Below, piece by piece: positions 1 through 8,731 of a DNA stretch of 32,554 bases. This DNA is from SG8-41 sp035574195 (GTDB lineage Bacteria; Pseudomonadota; Gammaproteobacteria; Burkholderiales; SG8-41), in assembly GCA_035574195.1 (NCBI GenBank), contig DATLZE010000173.1, positions 1-32,554 of the forward strand, read 5' to 3'. Position 1 is the stretch's first letter, and each line of letters starts with the position of its first letter. The translations under genes and the position numbers were made by a program. Below the pieces are notes generated by a model. That model ran no database searches. It was not told the origin of the DNA and worked only from the letters and a program-made list of their open reading frames with translations.

Positions 1-2883
1 GGCGGAGCGCGTCTCCACCGGCCAGTGCGTGACCAGCAGCGCGCGGCTCCCCGCGTAGAAGAAACCGCGCCCGAGCCCCGAGATCGCCTCCGCCCCCTGC
101 CCCTCGCCCGCGGCGGTGTTGCACGCCGAGAGCACCACCCAGTCGGCGTCCATCTTGAGCCCCAGGATGTCCTCCAGCGTAAACAACCCAGTTTCGGCAT
201 TACCGTCCGGAGCAGACAGCGCAAGGGCCGGCTGCTCGAGATTCGGGAAGTCGCCGGGGATTAGTCCGTGCGTGGCGAAGGCCACGATGCGCCGCGTCCG
301 GAGATCCGCCTTCCTCACGTTCTCCTTGCTCGCCTGGGTCCCGAGGAAAATATCCTTCTCGGGATCCGCCTTGAGTGCGGCGGCCATTGCCAGAATTTCC
401 TCGCGCGTGTCGGGCAAGGGAGCGAGCTGGCCGTACGGAATCCAATCCGCTGCCTTCTTCTCGCCCTCCAGCCGCGGCACCTCGAGATTGCGCATCCTGA
501 GCGCGACCGGCGCCTCGGCCGCCGGCGCCTCGCGCCCGAATTGCGGATCGCCGAAGCCAACGAAGGGCCTGCGCCCAGCGTTTCCCGCCGGCAGCGTGCG
601 CAACGTTATCAGGGTATTCACCGCTGGCAGCTGCACCACCGCTACTTGCTTGATGAGCCATGGCGCTGTCTTGTAGCGCTCAAACTTGAGTCCCGAATCC
701 GCCGGAAGCGCAACCGGCTCGGTCGGTAGCACGCTCAGAGGCAACTGCATCAATGCCCCATTCGTCACTACCAGCAGCGTGTGCGCACCCTTCCATGCCG
801 CCGCCACCGGCTTCAGCAGCTCGGCATAGAGCCGATGGGCAGCCGCCACATCGAATTCGGGAAAGCGCTCCAGCGGTACCGTGCCCGGATCGAGCGCGCG
901 GCGCAGGCGCGCAACGATGCGGCCGACCTCCTTCCCTCCGAGGTTCGCGGCGTGAAACGCCACCGGCCCCGATTTCGGCACGACCCACACATATGTGAGA
1001 TCGTCCGTGACCAACACGGAAACGAGCGCTTCGCCTTCCCTGAGCGTCCCGCGCGCCTCCGCCACCGTCGCCGGACGCGGATTGATTAGGTCCACATACG
1101 CCGGGAAGCGCTTCTCGAGCTCCGCAAACAGTTGCCGATGCTCGTTTTCCAGTTCCTTGATCCGCGCGCGTATCTGCGCGACTACCTGCGGCAGTTGCTG
1201 GTCGGGGGGTGCGCCCAATAACCGGAGCAGCGTGCTGTAGAGCACGGCAAGCTGCTGCTTCGCATCCTGCTCCCTCCTCACGACTTCCGCGAGGGCCGGA
1301 TCGGTCGTCGCGGCGCGCGCCGCGGATGCGGCGAGCGCGCGCTGCGTGCTCTGGCCGCGTGCGGCATCGGCCACCCGGAACGCTTCGGAGGCCGGCTCAA
1401 ACCCCGGCTGCCTCGGTTCGTTGCGGATGTCGTAGAGAAGCTTGATGTACCCCTCCAGGATCAGGGTCAGGCGCCAGAGCTGAGCGGGGGACGCGGCTTC
1501 TTCCTCAGTGTCCACGCGTCCGCGGGCAAGCAGGACCTTCATCGCCTCCTGAAATTCGACCAGCGCCCGGACTGACCGGCCGGATTCGGCAAGGGCCATG
1601 CCGAGCATCCCGCGGTGCATCGCCAGCTGTCGGTGCTCCGCGCCGACCTGCTTAGCAAGCCGCTCGAGCGCGGCTTCCAGCATCGAAATCGCTTCCGTGG
1701 GCCTGCCTGACTTGATGAGCGCGAGCGCCCAGTCAATGTCGCCCTGCCCGAGCCGCCCCAGCGCCTGCGGGTCTTTCGCAAGATCGGCCCGCATCTCCTC
1801 GTAAACCTTCAGCGCCTCGTTCCAGCGCGACTGGGCGACCAGCGCCGTACCGAGTGCGCGGCGCGCCCCAACGTAAACTAGGCCCTCGGGAACAGAGCCG
1901 ATGTTCCGATGGATGTCAATTGCTGCTCTCGCCATCGCTTCGGCCTCGCGGAAGCGTCCCTGCTCGAAAAGCGTCAAGGCAAATTCCCCCACCGCGAACG
2001 CCGTGGCCGGAGCGTAGCGACCGATGCGGCCGAGCAACCGCTGAAGCACGTTGCGCATCCCAAGCTCCGCCTCAGCCAGCCGTCCCTGCAGCCGCAAATT
2101 CTGCGCAAGCCGGGTTTCCTGCACATCGCGTATAAATTCCACCCGTTCCCGTGGGATGCCCTCGGCGCCGATTACCTGCGGCGCGATTTCCAGAAAACGC
2201 TCTTGAGCCGCGAGCGCGTTGCGATAGGCCGCCTCGGCTGCGGCATACTTGCCCTCCGCGTTGAGCACACGGCCGCGGGCGCCTTCGAAGGAGGAGATCC
2301 AGCTATCGCCCCAGGTCACCCATGCGTGAGCCCGTTCCATTTCAAACATCGCCGCCTGGGCATTCCGCAGAGCCGCACGTGCTGCCGGAAGATCGCCCAT
2401 GGCGGCGTAGAGCGCGGCGGCAGTGGAATATTCAGCTATCAGACGACCGCGTTTGGACCCCACAGCGCGCGGCATGCGCTCCTTGAGCTTGATGGCGTTC
2501 ACCAGGTTTCCGGCAAAGACCTCCACGATCCAGAGGCTCATCAAGATCTGCCACTCCTCGTCCGTGCCCCTCGCCAGCTCGGCAGCACGGCGCAGGTCGG
2601 CGACCTGTTTCGTGGCCATGCCGAGCTCGCCCGCTGCTTCCGCCCGATCGAGCAGGAACGCCAGCAACTCATCGGGCTTCGCGTTGGGTGGCGGTTCGCG
2701 GACGACCCTGGCCTTCAGCAGCTCGACCTTGGCCGGGTCGGGCTTGTATTGATCGAGCAGCGCGGTGATGTCGTGAATGGTGCGCGGAGGTGCCGGCGGA
2801 GTCTGAGCATGGGCGAGCTGCGATATGCATGACGCGGCGGCCAGAAGCAGCCAACGGTATAAGTAGCAGCGCACCTGCGTCAC
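1..2883 (-). CDS. Exported TPR-CHAT domain peptidase-like protein (C-terminus cut by window edge)
   Basis: The frame is open from a GTG at 2883 to base 1 (961 codons) with no stop, so the C-terminus is missing. GGAGG stands about 10 bases before the GTG, and an in-frame TGA at 2887-2889 rules out a longer start. Residues 1-27 form a signal peptide (hydrophobic WLLLAAASCISQLAHA). Helical TPR-like repeats with LAEAE, FREAEAMA and NEALKVYEE patterns follow to about residue 500, then a C-terminal CHAT domain. The CHAT dyad is visible: His872 in FATHG and Cys921 in VVLSACNTAAGEG, ending at the window edge in LLVTHWPVET. CHAT proteins are clan CD cysteine peptidases. Export implies action in the periplasm or envelope; the substrate is unknown. 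It follows another CHAT gene (2970-5054) and is probably in the same operon. Confidence 0.88.
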   Translation of the reverse strand, partial: MTQVRCYLYRWLLLAAASCISQLAHAQTPPAPPRTIHDITALLDQYKPDPAKVELLKARVVREPPPNAKPDELLAFLLDRAEAAGELGMATKQVADLRRAAELARGTDEEWQILMSLWIVEVFAGNLVNAIKLKERMPRAVGSKRGRLIAEYSTAAALYAAMGDLPAARAALRNAQAAMFEMERAHAWVTWGDSWISSFEGARGRVLNAEGKYAAAEAAYRNALAAQERFLEIAPQVIGAEGIPRERVEFIRDVQETRLAQNLRLQGRLAEAELGMRNVLQRLLGRIGRYAPATAFAVGEFALTLFEQGRFREAEAMARAAIDIHRNIGSVPEGLVYVGARRALGTALVAQSRWNEALKVYEEMRADLAKDPQALGRLGQGDIDWALALIKSGRPTEAISMLEAALERLAKQVGAEHRQLAMHRGMLGMALAESGRSVRALVEFQEAMKVLLARGRVDTEEEAASPAQLWRLTLILEGYIKLLYDIRNEPRQPGFEPASEAFRVADAARGQSTQRALAASAARAATTDPALAEVVRREQDAKQQLAVLYSTLLRLLGAPPDQQLPQVVAQIRARIKELENEHRQLFAELEKRFPAYVDLINPRPATVAEARGTLREGEALVSVLVTDDLTYVWVVPKSGPVAFHAANLGGKEVGRIVARLRRALDPGTVPLERFPEFDVAAAHRLYAELLKPVAAAWKGAHTLLVVTNGALMQLPLSVLPTEPVALPADSGLKFERYKTAPWLIKQVAVVQLPAVNTLITLRTLPAGNAGRRPFVGFGDPQFGREAPAAEAPVALRMRNLEVPRLEGEKKAADWIPYGQLAPLPDTREEILAMAAALKADPEKDIFLGTQASKENVRKADLRTRRIVAFATHGLIPGDFPNLEQPALALSAPDGNAETGLFTLEDILGLKMDADWVVLSACNTAAGEGQGAEAISGLGRGFFYAGSRALLVTHWPVETRSA

Positions 2884-2969
2884 GATTCACCGTCCTCCAT
2901 CCGCCCCCACCGCGTAGTGCGCCCGGAACAGAAGGTGCATGCATGAAAAGAGCGGGTTGCCTCCATCGC

Positions 2970-5054
2970 TCATCGCCAGTCCCCCACTAGCACGAACGGC
3001 GCCCAGAACATCGGGTCGCCATGGGTCGCTGATTTGAGCAGCGAAAGCTGCGCCCGACGCAATGCCTCGATCATTGGGCGCTCTCGCAGCTCGCGGTAGA
3101 ACACAGCCATCAGGTTCGCGGTGGATTCATCCTCGACCGGCCACAGCGACACAAGCAGCGACCGCGCTCCAGCGGCGAGAAATGTCCGCTTGAATCCGAA
3201 GAACTCGTCTCCATCATTCACCTTGCCGAGCCCGCTCTCGCAACCGGATAGCGTGACCACCCGCGCTGCGGAAAGGTCGAGGCCAAGAATCTCGTGCGCC
3301 TCAACCTCGCCCCGCGGCTGTCCCGCCCGCGCCAACCGTATGGAAGAATACAGGGGATCGATCTCGTCCACCGTGGCGTGTGATGCAACGTGTATCACAC
3401 CATTCCCGGGTGCCTGCGAAAGAAAACGCGGTCTGCTCGCCTCATGCCGCACGAATATCCGCGCATCTGCGAACAAACCACCGATCGTTTTTACTTCCTG
3501 CTCCGCTCCGGGCAGCGCGAGCGCTGGATCTTCCAGGTCGGGGTTACCCAGCGCGAACACCGTTGGTTTGACCTGTCCTCCGCGGTCTCCGAGCGCGAGC
3601 ATCGCATTAAGGGAAGGCACTGTGGCGACGGAGCGTTCTTCGATCAAAAACCCTTGCGGCCCGTCGAGAGCCTGCCACGGCAAGTAATGAAGCGCCTTAT
3701 GGGGCACAACGATGAGTGACTCGGCAGGGTTGAGGCCGAGAGGCTGCACGAGTAGCTCGTAGAGCTTGCGCCCCTGTTCCCGTGTGTCCGACCCACGTCT
3801 GAAGATGGCGCGGCGGAATCGTCCGGTCAATACAGACAGTTGCTTACGCCCAGCAGGGATGATCGCTGTTGTGATGGCGCCGGAGCGCACCGTCCACGCG
3901 ATGGTGCGGTCAGGCAGTACGTGATATACCGCAATCGCGGTCCCCTGAGGCGCCCTTGCAATGGCATGTGCGGTGTCGAGCTGCTCAACCTCGACTTTCC
4001 CCTTCAGGATGTCCAGGAGCGCACGGGCTCGACTTTCTTCACTCAATGCGAGGGCTTCGTCGAAGCGCTTGGCGTCCACAAGCAGGCCGATTGCGTCATC
4101 GAAAATGCGCTGCACGTCACCGAAGAAGCCCGCCTTGAATTCCTCGCTCCGGAATCGGGCCCGCAGATTTTTCGCGGAAGCGATCGCATCACGCAGTGCG
4201 GTGAGCGCCTTGTCATGGTCGCCCAACGCAAGGTGCGCCCGAGCCAACCCGTGCAGCAACCACATCAGGTGGTAGGGATCTTCGGCCTGGCGCATTCCCG
4301 CCGCTGCCGCCGCAAAAAACTCCACCGCCTTTGCGTAATTGCGTTCGGCGAAAGCAAGCTGCCCACGGGCGCGGGAGACAAACGGCGCCCACGCGCCGTC
4401 GTCAGTGCCGATGTCATTTAGGATCTGGCGCGCTGCTTCGATCCTGCCGCGCCGCATCTCGGCGTTCGCCATCGAAATCCGGAGGGGCACCCGCCGCGGA
4501 TCGAAACCGCCGAGTTCCGAGAGGGCGGTCCGGTAATGCTTCACCGCGGCGTCAATGTCGTTGCGGCGGCTGGCGATGTCACCGAGAACCTGGTGTACCG
4601 GGACCAGAACCTCGTTGCGGTGGCGGACTCCGCTTCTCGACAGATACGTGAGGGAGCGCTTCGCCCACTCCTCTGCCTTCTCCAGCTCGCCAGCGAGACT
4701 GTACGCGTACGCGAGATCGCGGGAGGCGTAGGTAAGCGCAGTGGTATTGTTCGAAATCTGCCCGAGAAACAATGCCTTGCTTGCTTCGCGAACAGCCTGA
4801 CGAAATTCACCGCGGTCGGCCAGCGTACGAGAAATTGTGCAGTACTGCCCCCAATCCTTCTTTTCCGCGTCGGCGTTATAGAAAAGCCTCCCGCTCGCCG
4901 AGAGGCCGGCCGCGGTTTCCGCGTCGCGAAGCAACGCTTCCAATCGGGAACCAGGAGGGCTTTGCTGAGCTAACGCGGGCGCGATCGTAGAAATCAGAGC
5001 GCCCGCGACCGCACAGGCGGCAGCCGTTGGAAGCTTCGCCGTGACTGCGGCCAC
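2970..5054 (-). CDS. Exported TPR-CHAT domain peptidase-like protein
   Basis: This is a 694-residue protein. The start is GTG with GGGGAAG five bases upstream. Residues 1-30 form a signal peptide (AACAVAGALISTIAPALAQ). Residues about 75-345 are TPR-like helical pairs (GEFRQAVREASKALFLG, GELEKAEEWAKRSL, GDHDKALTALRDAI). Residues about 430-694 form a CHAT domain with His559 in VIHVASHAT and Cys605 in VVTLSGCESGLG, followed by the typical AGARSLLVSLWPVEDEST. Both members of the CHAT dyad are present, so a cysteine peptidase role is plausible. It lies 47 bases after the FecR-domain gene and 86 bases before a second, longer CHAT gene, all on one strand. The two CHAT proteins share architecture but little close sequence, so the duplication is old or they are separate family members. 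Confidence 0.92.
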   Translation of the reverse strand: MAAVTAKLPTAAACAVAGALISTIAPALAQQSPPGSRLEALLRDAETAAGLSASGRLFYNADAEKKDWGQYCTISRTLADRGEFRQAVREASKALFLGQISNNTTALTYASRDLAYAYSLAGELEKAEEWAKRSLTYLSRSGVRHRNEVLVPVHQVLGDIASRRNDIDAAVKHYRTALSELGGFDPRRVPLRISMANAEMRRGRIEAARQILNDIGTDDGAWAPFVSRARGQLAFAERNYAKAVEFFAAAAAGMRQAEDPYHLMWLLHGLARAHLALGDHDKALTALRDAIASAKNLRARFRSEEFKAGFFGDVQRIFDDAIGLLVDAKRFDEALALSEESRARALLDILKGKVEVEQLDTAHAIARAPQGTAIAVYHVLPDRTIAWTVRSGAITTAIIPAGRKQLSVLTGRFRRAIFRRGSDTREQGRKLYELLVQPLGLNPAESLIVVPHKALHYLPWQALDGPQGFLIEERSVATVPSLNAMLALGDRGGQVKPTVFALGNPDLEDPALALPGAEQEVKTIGGLFADARIFVRHEASRPRFLSQAPGNGVIHVASHATVDEIDPLYSSIRLARAGQPRGEVEAHEILGLDLSAARVVTLSGCESGLGKVNDGDEFFGFKRTFLAAGARSLLVSLWPVEDESTANLMAVFYRELRERPMIEALRRAQLSLLKSATHGDPMFWAPFVLVGDWR

Positions 5055-5100
5055 TTTACTTCCCCGCGCCGTCGTAACCAGTTTTCCGGAGCCGAGCCCA

Positions 5101-5976
5101 CTATTCTGCAGCCAGAGCCTTCAGTTTCGAGTCATCGGGCCGCTCGGCGGCGAGCGCGCGCCAATACTTGCGCGCTTCGTCCTTCAGCTCCATCTGCTCG
5201 AGCCACAGCGCGTAGGCGACGCGCTCCGAGAACGGCGCCCCGGGCGCGGGGCGGAGCCGCTCGGCCTGCGCGCGCAGATCGGAGGAGGCGAGACTGAAAT
5301 CACCCGCGCTGACATAGCGCCGGCCGTCGGTGCCGCGCGCCGATATTTCCCATGTATAGCCCACCCCTTCCCGCAACTGCACCGACGGCGGAAGCCGGAG
5401 CGAAGCGGATTCCGACTCGACGTCGTACAACGATTTCCCGGTCTCGTCGGTAAGCTCGAAGCGGTAGCGGGATACCGCCTCGAGCCCCTGCCAGCGGAAT
5501 TCCGGAGAAGCGTCGAGGGTCTTCGTGCCGTTCAAAGTAAGCAGCCGGATGCGCGCGGTGGGGCGGGCACTGCGCATCACATAGGCCGCCTGCGCCACGG
5601 CTGCCGGCCGCACCGCAGCGAGCGCTCCCGCTCGGAGCGGGCTCGCCCTTCTTTGTGGGGGCGCTCCCGAGAGCACCCGCGGCCCGTCCGGCTCGAACTG
5701 GATCCGCGCCGGGCCGCTGAAGCTGTATTCGTCGCCGGTGGCAAGGTGGATCGCCACCAGCTTCGCGCCCGCCGCGAGCTCGAGCTGCGAGCCGGAGCGA
5801 AGCTCCGAGAGAACCGCAACAGGTTCCCGGCCCGCCACCGGTCCCGAAACATCGGTCACGAGCGCGACGTTCTGCGCGGCCGCGGGCGCGGCGAGCAGAA
5901 CGAGCAGCAAGGCGGCCCGTCCCAGGTGCTGCGCAATCCTGCCGAGGCTCCCCGCTCCTGTGGCCATCGTCGTCAT
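5101..5976 (-). CDS. Exported FecR-domain protein
   Basis: This is a 291-residue protein from the ATG at 5976; a second ATG at 5967 is equally acceptable. The frame is open further up (ATG at 6024, and to 6165), but a TATAAT box at 5995-6000 lies inside that extension, and the signal peptide (LGRAALLLVLLAAPAAAQ) sits properly only from 5976 or 5967. A FecR-type beta domain follows (LVTDVSGPVAGREPVAVLSE, then LELAAGAKLVAIHLATGDEY). A central fibronectin/Ig-like segment (FRWQGLEAVSRYRFELTDET) comes next. The end is a helical TPR-like tail with LWLEQMELKDEARKYWRALA. FecR domains are often found in exported sensing or adaptor proteins. Next to CHAT peptidases and a CHASE2 cyclase it may be the periplasmic sensor or adaptor of the island; this is inferred. 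Confidence 0.85.
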   Translation of the reverse strand: MTTMATGAGSLGRIAQHLGRAALLLVLLAAPAAAQNVALVTDVSGPVAGREPVAVLSELRSGSQLELAAGAKLVAIHLATGDEYSFSGPARIQFEPDGPRVLSGAPPQRRASPLRAGALAAVRPAAVAQAAYVMRSARPTARIRLLTLNGTKTLDASPEFRWQGLEAVSRYRFELTDETGKSLYDVESESASLRLPPSVQLREGVGYTWEISARGTDGRRYVSAGDFSLASSDLRAQAERLRPAPGAPFSERVAYALWLEQMELKDEARKYWRALAAERPDDSKLKALAAE

Positions 5977-5994
5977 GGCTTCCGTTGCCCAGCC

Positions 5995-6000
5995 ATTATA
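5995..6000 (-). promoter_or_regulatory. Candidate -10 box for the FecR-CHAT-CHAT genes
   Basis: A perfect TATAAT on the minus strand lies 18 bases before the ATG at 5976. No convincing -35 is seen at 16-18 bases. If used, it would give a very short leader and a separate entry point for FecR and the two CHAT genes. Perfect TATAAT is uncommon by chance in DNA this GC-rich. Confidence 0.35.
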
Positions 6001-6013
6001 ACCACGAGCCGGC

Positions 6014-6217
6014 TCAAGCCCCATCTCCTCCCTGTCCCCCTTCGTTACCCCCGCCCTGCCTGCATACCCGGCGCAGGAAGCACTGCGCGGCGTCGAGAAA
6101 GGACGCCGCGAAGAGCTCGCGAAAGCGCAACGCAACATACAGGAAGTACACCGCAGAGCCGGCAACGAGCAGCTGTCCGATCACCGTCACCGCTTCCATC
6201 CATCCGAACCGATCCAT
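6014..6217 (-). CDS. Small single-pass membrane protein, unknown function
   Basis: This is a 67-residue protein. The ATG at 6217 is preceded by GAGGAGGAGG a few bases upstream, the strongest ribosome-binding site in this part of the window. One membrane helix spans about residues 7-32 (VTVIGQLLVAGSAVYFLYVA). A basic stretch follows (residues 33-52, LRFRELFAASFLDAAQCFLRRVCR), then a glycine-rich tail. I recognise no family. It lies 37 bases before the preferred FecR start (5976) and its end overlaps the alternative FecR start at 6024, so the two may be co-translated. A role as membrane anchor or partner of the FecR or CHAT proteins is a guess. Confidence 0.6.
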   Translation of the reverse strand: MDRFGWMEAVTVIGQLLVAGSAVYFLYVALRFRELFAASFLDAAQCFLRRVCRQGGGNEGGQGGDGA

Positions 6218-6612
6218 GGCCTCCTCCTCGCGTTTGCCAGCGGGGGCCGGAGCCGCCCCCACCCCACGCAGGCCAGTGTAGGCGGCAGGGGCAGGAGATT
6301 CGATGAATCAGCGCACGGAAATTTGTTGAATATTCACACTAGCGCCCACTGCGCGTCCCGAGCAGCAAGCGGCAGCCCCCGGAGCCGCGCGAGCTCGAGG
6401 CAGGCCGCGTCACAGCCGGTGCCGCCCGGCCCGCGAACTCGGAGATTCCGGCCTTGGCCCGGTAAACGCCGAAACGATTCCATGCACGAGGAGCCGACTG
6501 GATTTCCCGCGGCCGCGAGCGAAGGGACAAGCCTTCGGGCGTTGCGCCGGCCGCACCTCTCGCGGGAGGTCCAAAAACCACGACCCGGCACTCGGAGCCC
6601 GGAACGCTTTTC
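6218..6612. other. 395-base gene-free gap with an AT-rich palindrome
   Basis: This is the only gene-free stretch over 300 bases, between the Crp/Fnr gene and the small membrane gene. Open frames here show no signal peptide, motif or ribosome-binding site and are treated as chance. The one clear landmark is an AT-rich island at 6319-6340 centred on the perfect palindrome TGAATATTCA (6327-6336). No terminator with a T-run was found after the Crp/Fnr stop. The gap is a natural place for a promoter driving the downstream FecR-CHAT genes. Confidence 0.5.
6327..6336. promoter_or_regulatory. Candidate operator: perfect palindrome TGAATATTCA
   Basis: This is a 10-base perfect palindrome inside the only AT-rich patch of the gap, immediately downstream of a Crp/Fnr-family regulator gene. 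On the minus strand it reads within AGTGTGAATATTCAACA, which contains one TGTGA half-site as in Crp sites. The other half does not match TCACA at the normal spacing, so assignment to the neighbouring regulator is speculative. Confidence 0.25.
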
Positions 6613-7287
6613 CTAGCGGCGCCGCGGCAGGTCCCTGAGAATCGTGATGCGCCTGTTCTGCACGGCGACGTAACCGCCGGCAAGGAGGTCCTTAAACACG
6701 CGGCTCACCATCTCGCGCGAGCAGCCGACGCGCTCGGCGATCGCCTTCTGGGTGAGGGGCTCCGCGACCACGAGCCGGCCCTCGCGTTCCTCGGAAAGAT
6801 CGAGCAGCAGCCGCGCGATCCGCCCGTAGACGTCGAGCAGCGCCAGGTTCCGCACGCTCTCGGTGAGCGCGCGCACGCGCGACATCAGGCGCCGCACGAG
6901 CTTCAACGCGAAGGCGGGATTTTCGGCGAGGAAGCGGGAAAATTCCTCGCGCGAGATCACCAGGAACTGCGAAGGCTCGAGCGTCATCACCGAGGCCGAG
7001 CGCGGCCCCTCGTCGAGGGAGATCTCGCCGAAGTAATCGCCCGGGCCGTGGACGTTGAGCACCACCTCGCGGCCGCCGCGCCCGCGCAGAAACACCTTCA
7101 CCCGGCCCGTGCGCACGATGAAGATCGAGCCCGGTGCATCGCCCTCGCTCAGGATGACCGCGCCCTTGGGATAGCTCTGCACCGCCGCCCGCGCGGCGAG
7201 CGCCCGCCGCTCGCTCTCGTCGAGGCCCGTGAAAAGCGGCTGCGCCGCGCCGCCGGGAGGTGCTCCGGAAGCCATCTCTTTCGCCAC
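6613..7287 (-). CDS. Crp/Fnr-family cyclic-nucleotide-binding transcription regulator
   Basis: This is a 224-residue protein, normal for the family. The GTG start has AGGAGGAA four bases upstream; an ATG four codons inside (7275) is an alternative. Residues about 17-130 form the cNMP-binding beta barrel, with YFGEIS (Glu88) and GPRSASV (Arg96) at the phosphate-binding cassette, so binding of a cyclic nucleotide is plausible. There is no cysteine cluster of the Fnr type. The long dimer helix is followed by a winged HTH at about 178-200 (TQKAIAERVGCSREMVSRVF). It lies 48 bases after the kinase-cNMP gene and is probably co-transcribed. It may read the product of the CHASE2 cyclase two genes upstream; this is inferred from context. 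Confidence 0.93.
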   Translation of the reverse strand: MAKEMASGAPPGGAAQPLFTGLDESERRALAARAAVQSYPKGAVILSEGDAPGSIFIVRTGRVKVFLRGRGGREVVLNVHGPGDYFGEISLDEGPRSASVMTLEPSQFLVISREEFSRFLAENPAFALKLVRRLMSRVRALTESVRNLALLDVYGRIARLLLDLSEEREGRLVVAEPLTQKAIAERVGCSREMVSRVFKDLLAGGYVAVQNRRITILRDLPRRR

Positions 7288-7335
7288 CCGTTCCTCCTCG
7301 CTCGCGGCTCGCCTCGGCCCGCCCGTGCACCGGGT

Positions 7336-8646
<1,311 letters not shown>

Positions 8647-8731
8647 CGGCCAGCCCACCACGTTCTCGATACCGAGGCACCAGAGAGATCCGGCCGAAAA
8701 CAGATCGCTGAATCACGCCGTATCCGGTATT

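Noticed and set aside
6024..6165. Longer N-terminus for the FecR-domain protein
   Set aside because: It would put a basic, disordered extension before the signal peptide and overlap the small membrane protein gene.
6321..6340. Classical Crp site
   Set aside because: Only one TGTGA half matches; the second half is not at the required spacing. Kept only as a palindrome.
6334..6683. Short frames in the gap after the Crp/Fnr gene
   Set aside because: No ribosome-binding site, signal or motif; one overlaps the end of the Crp gene. Treated as noncoding.
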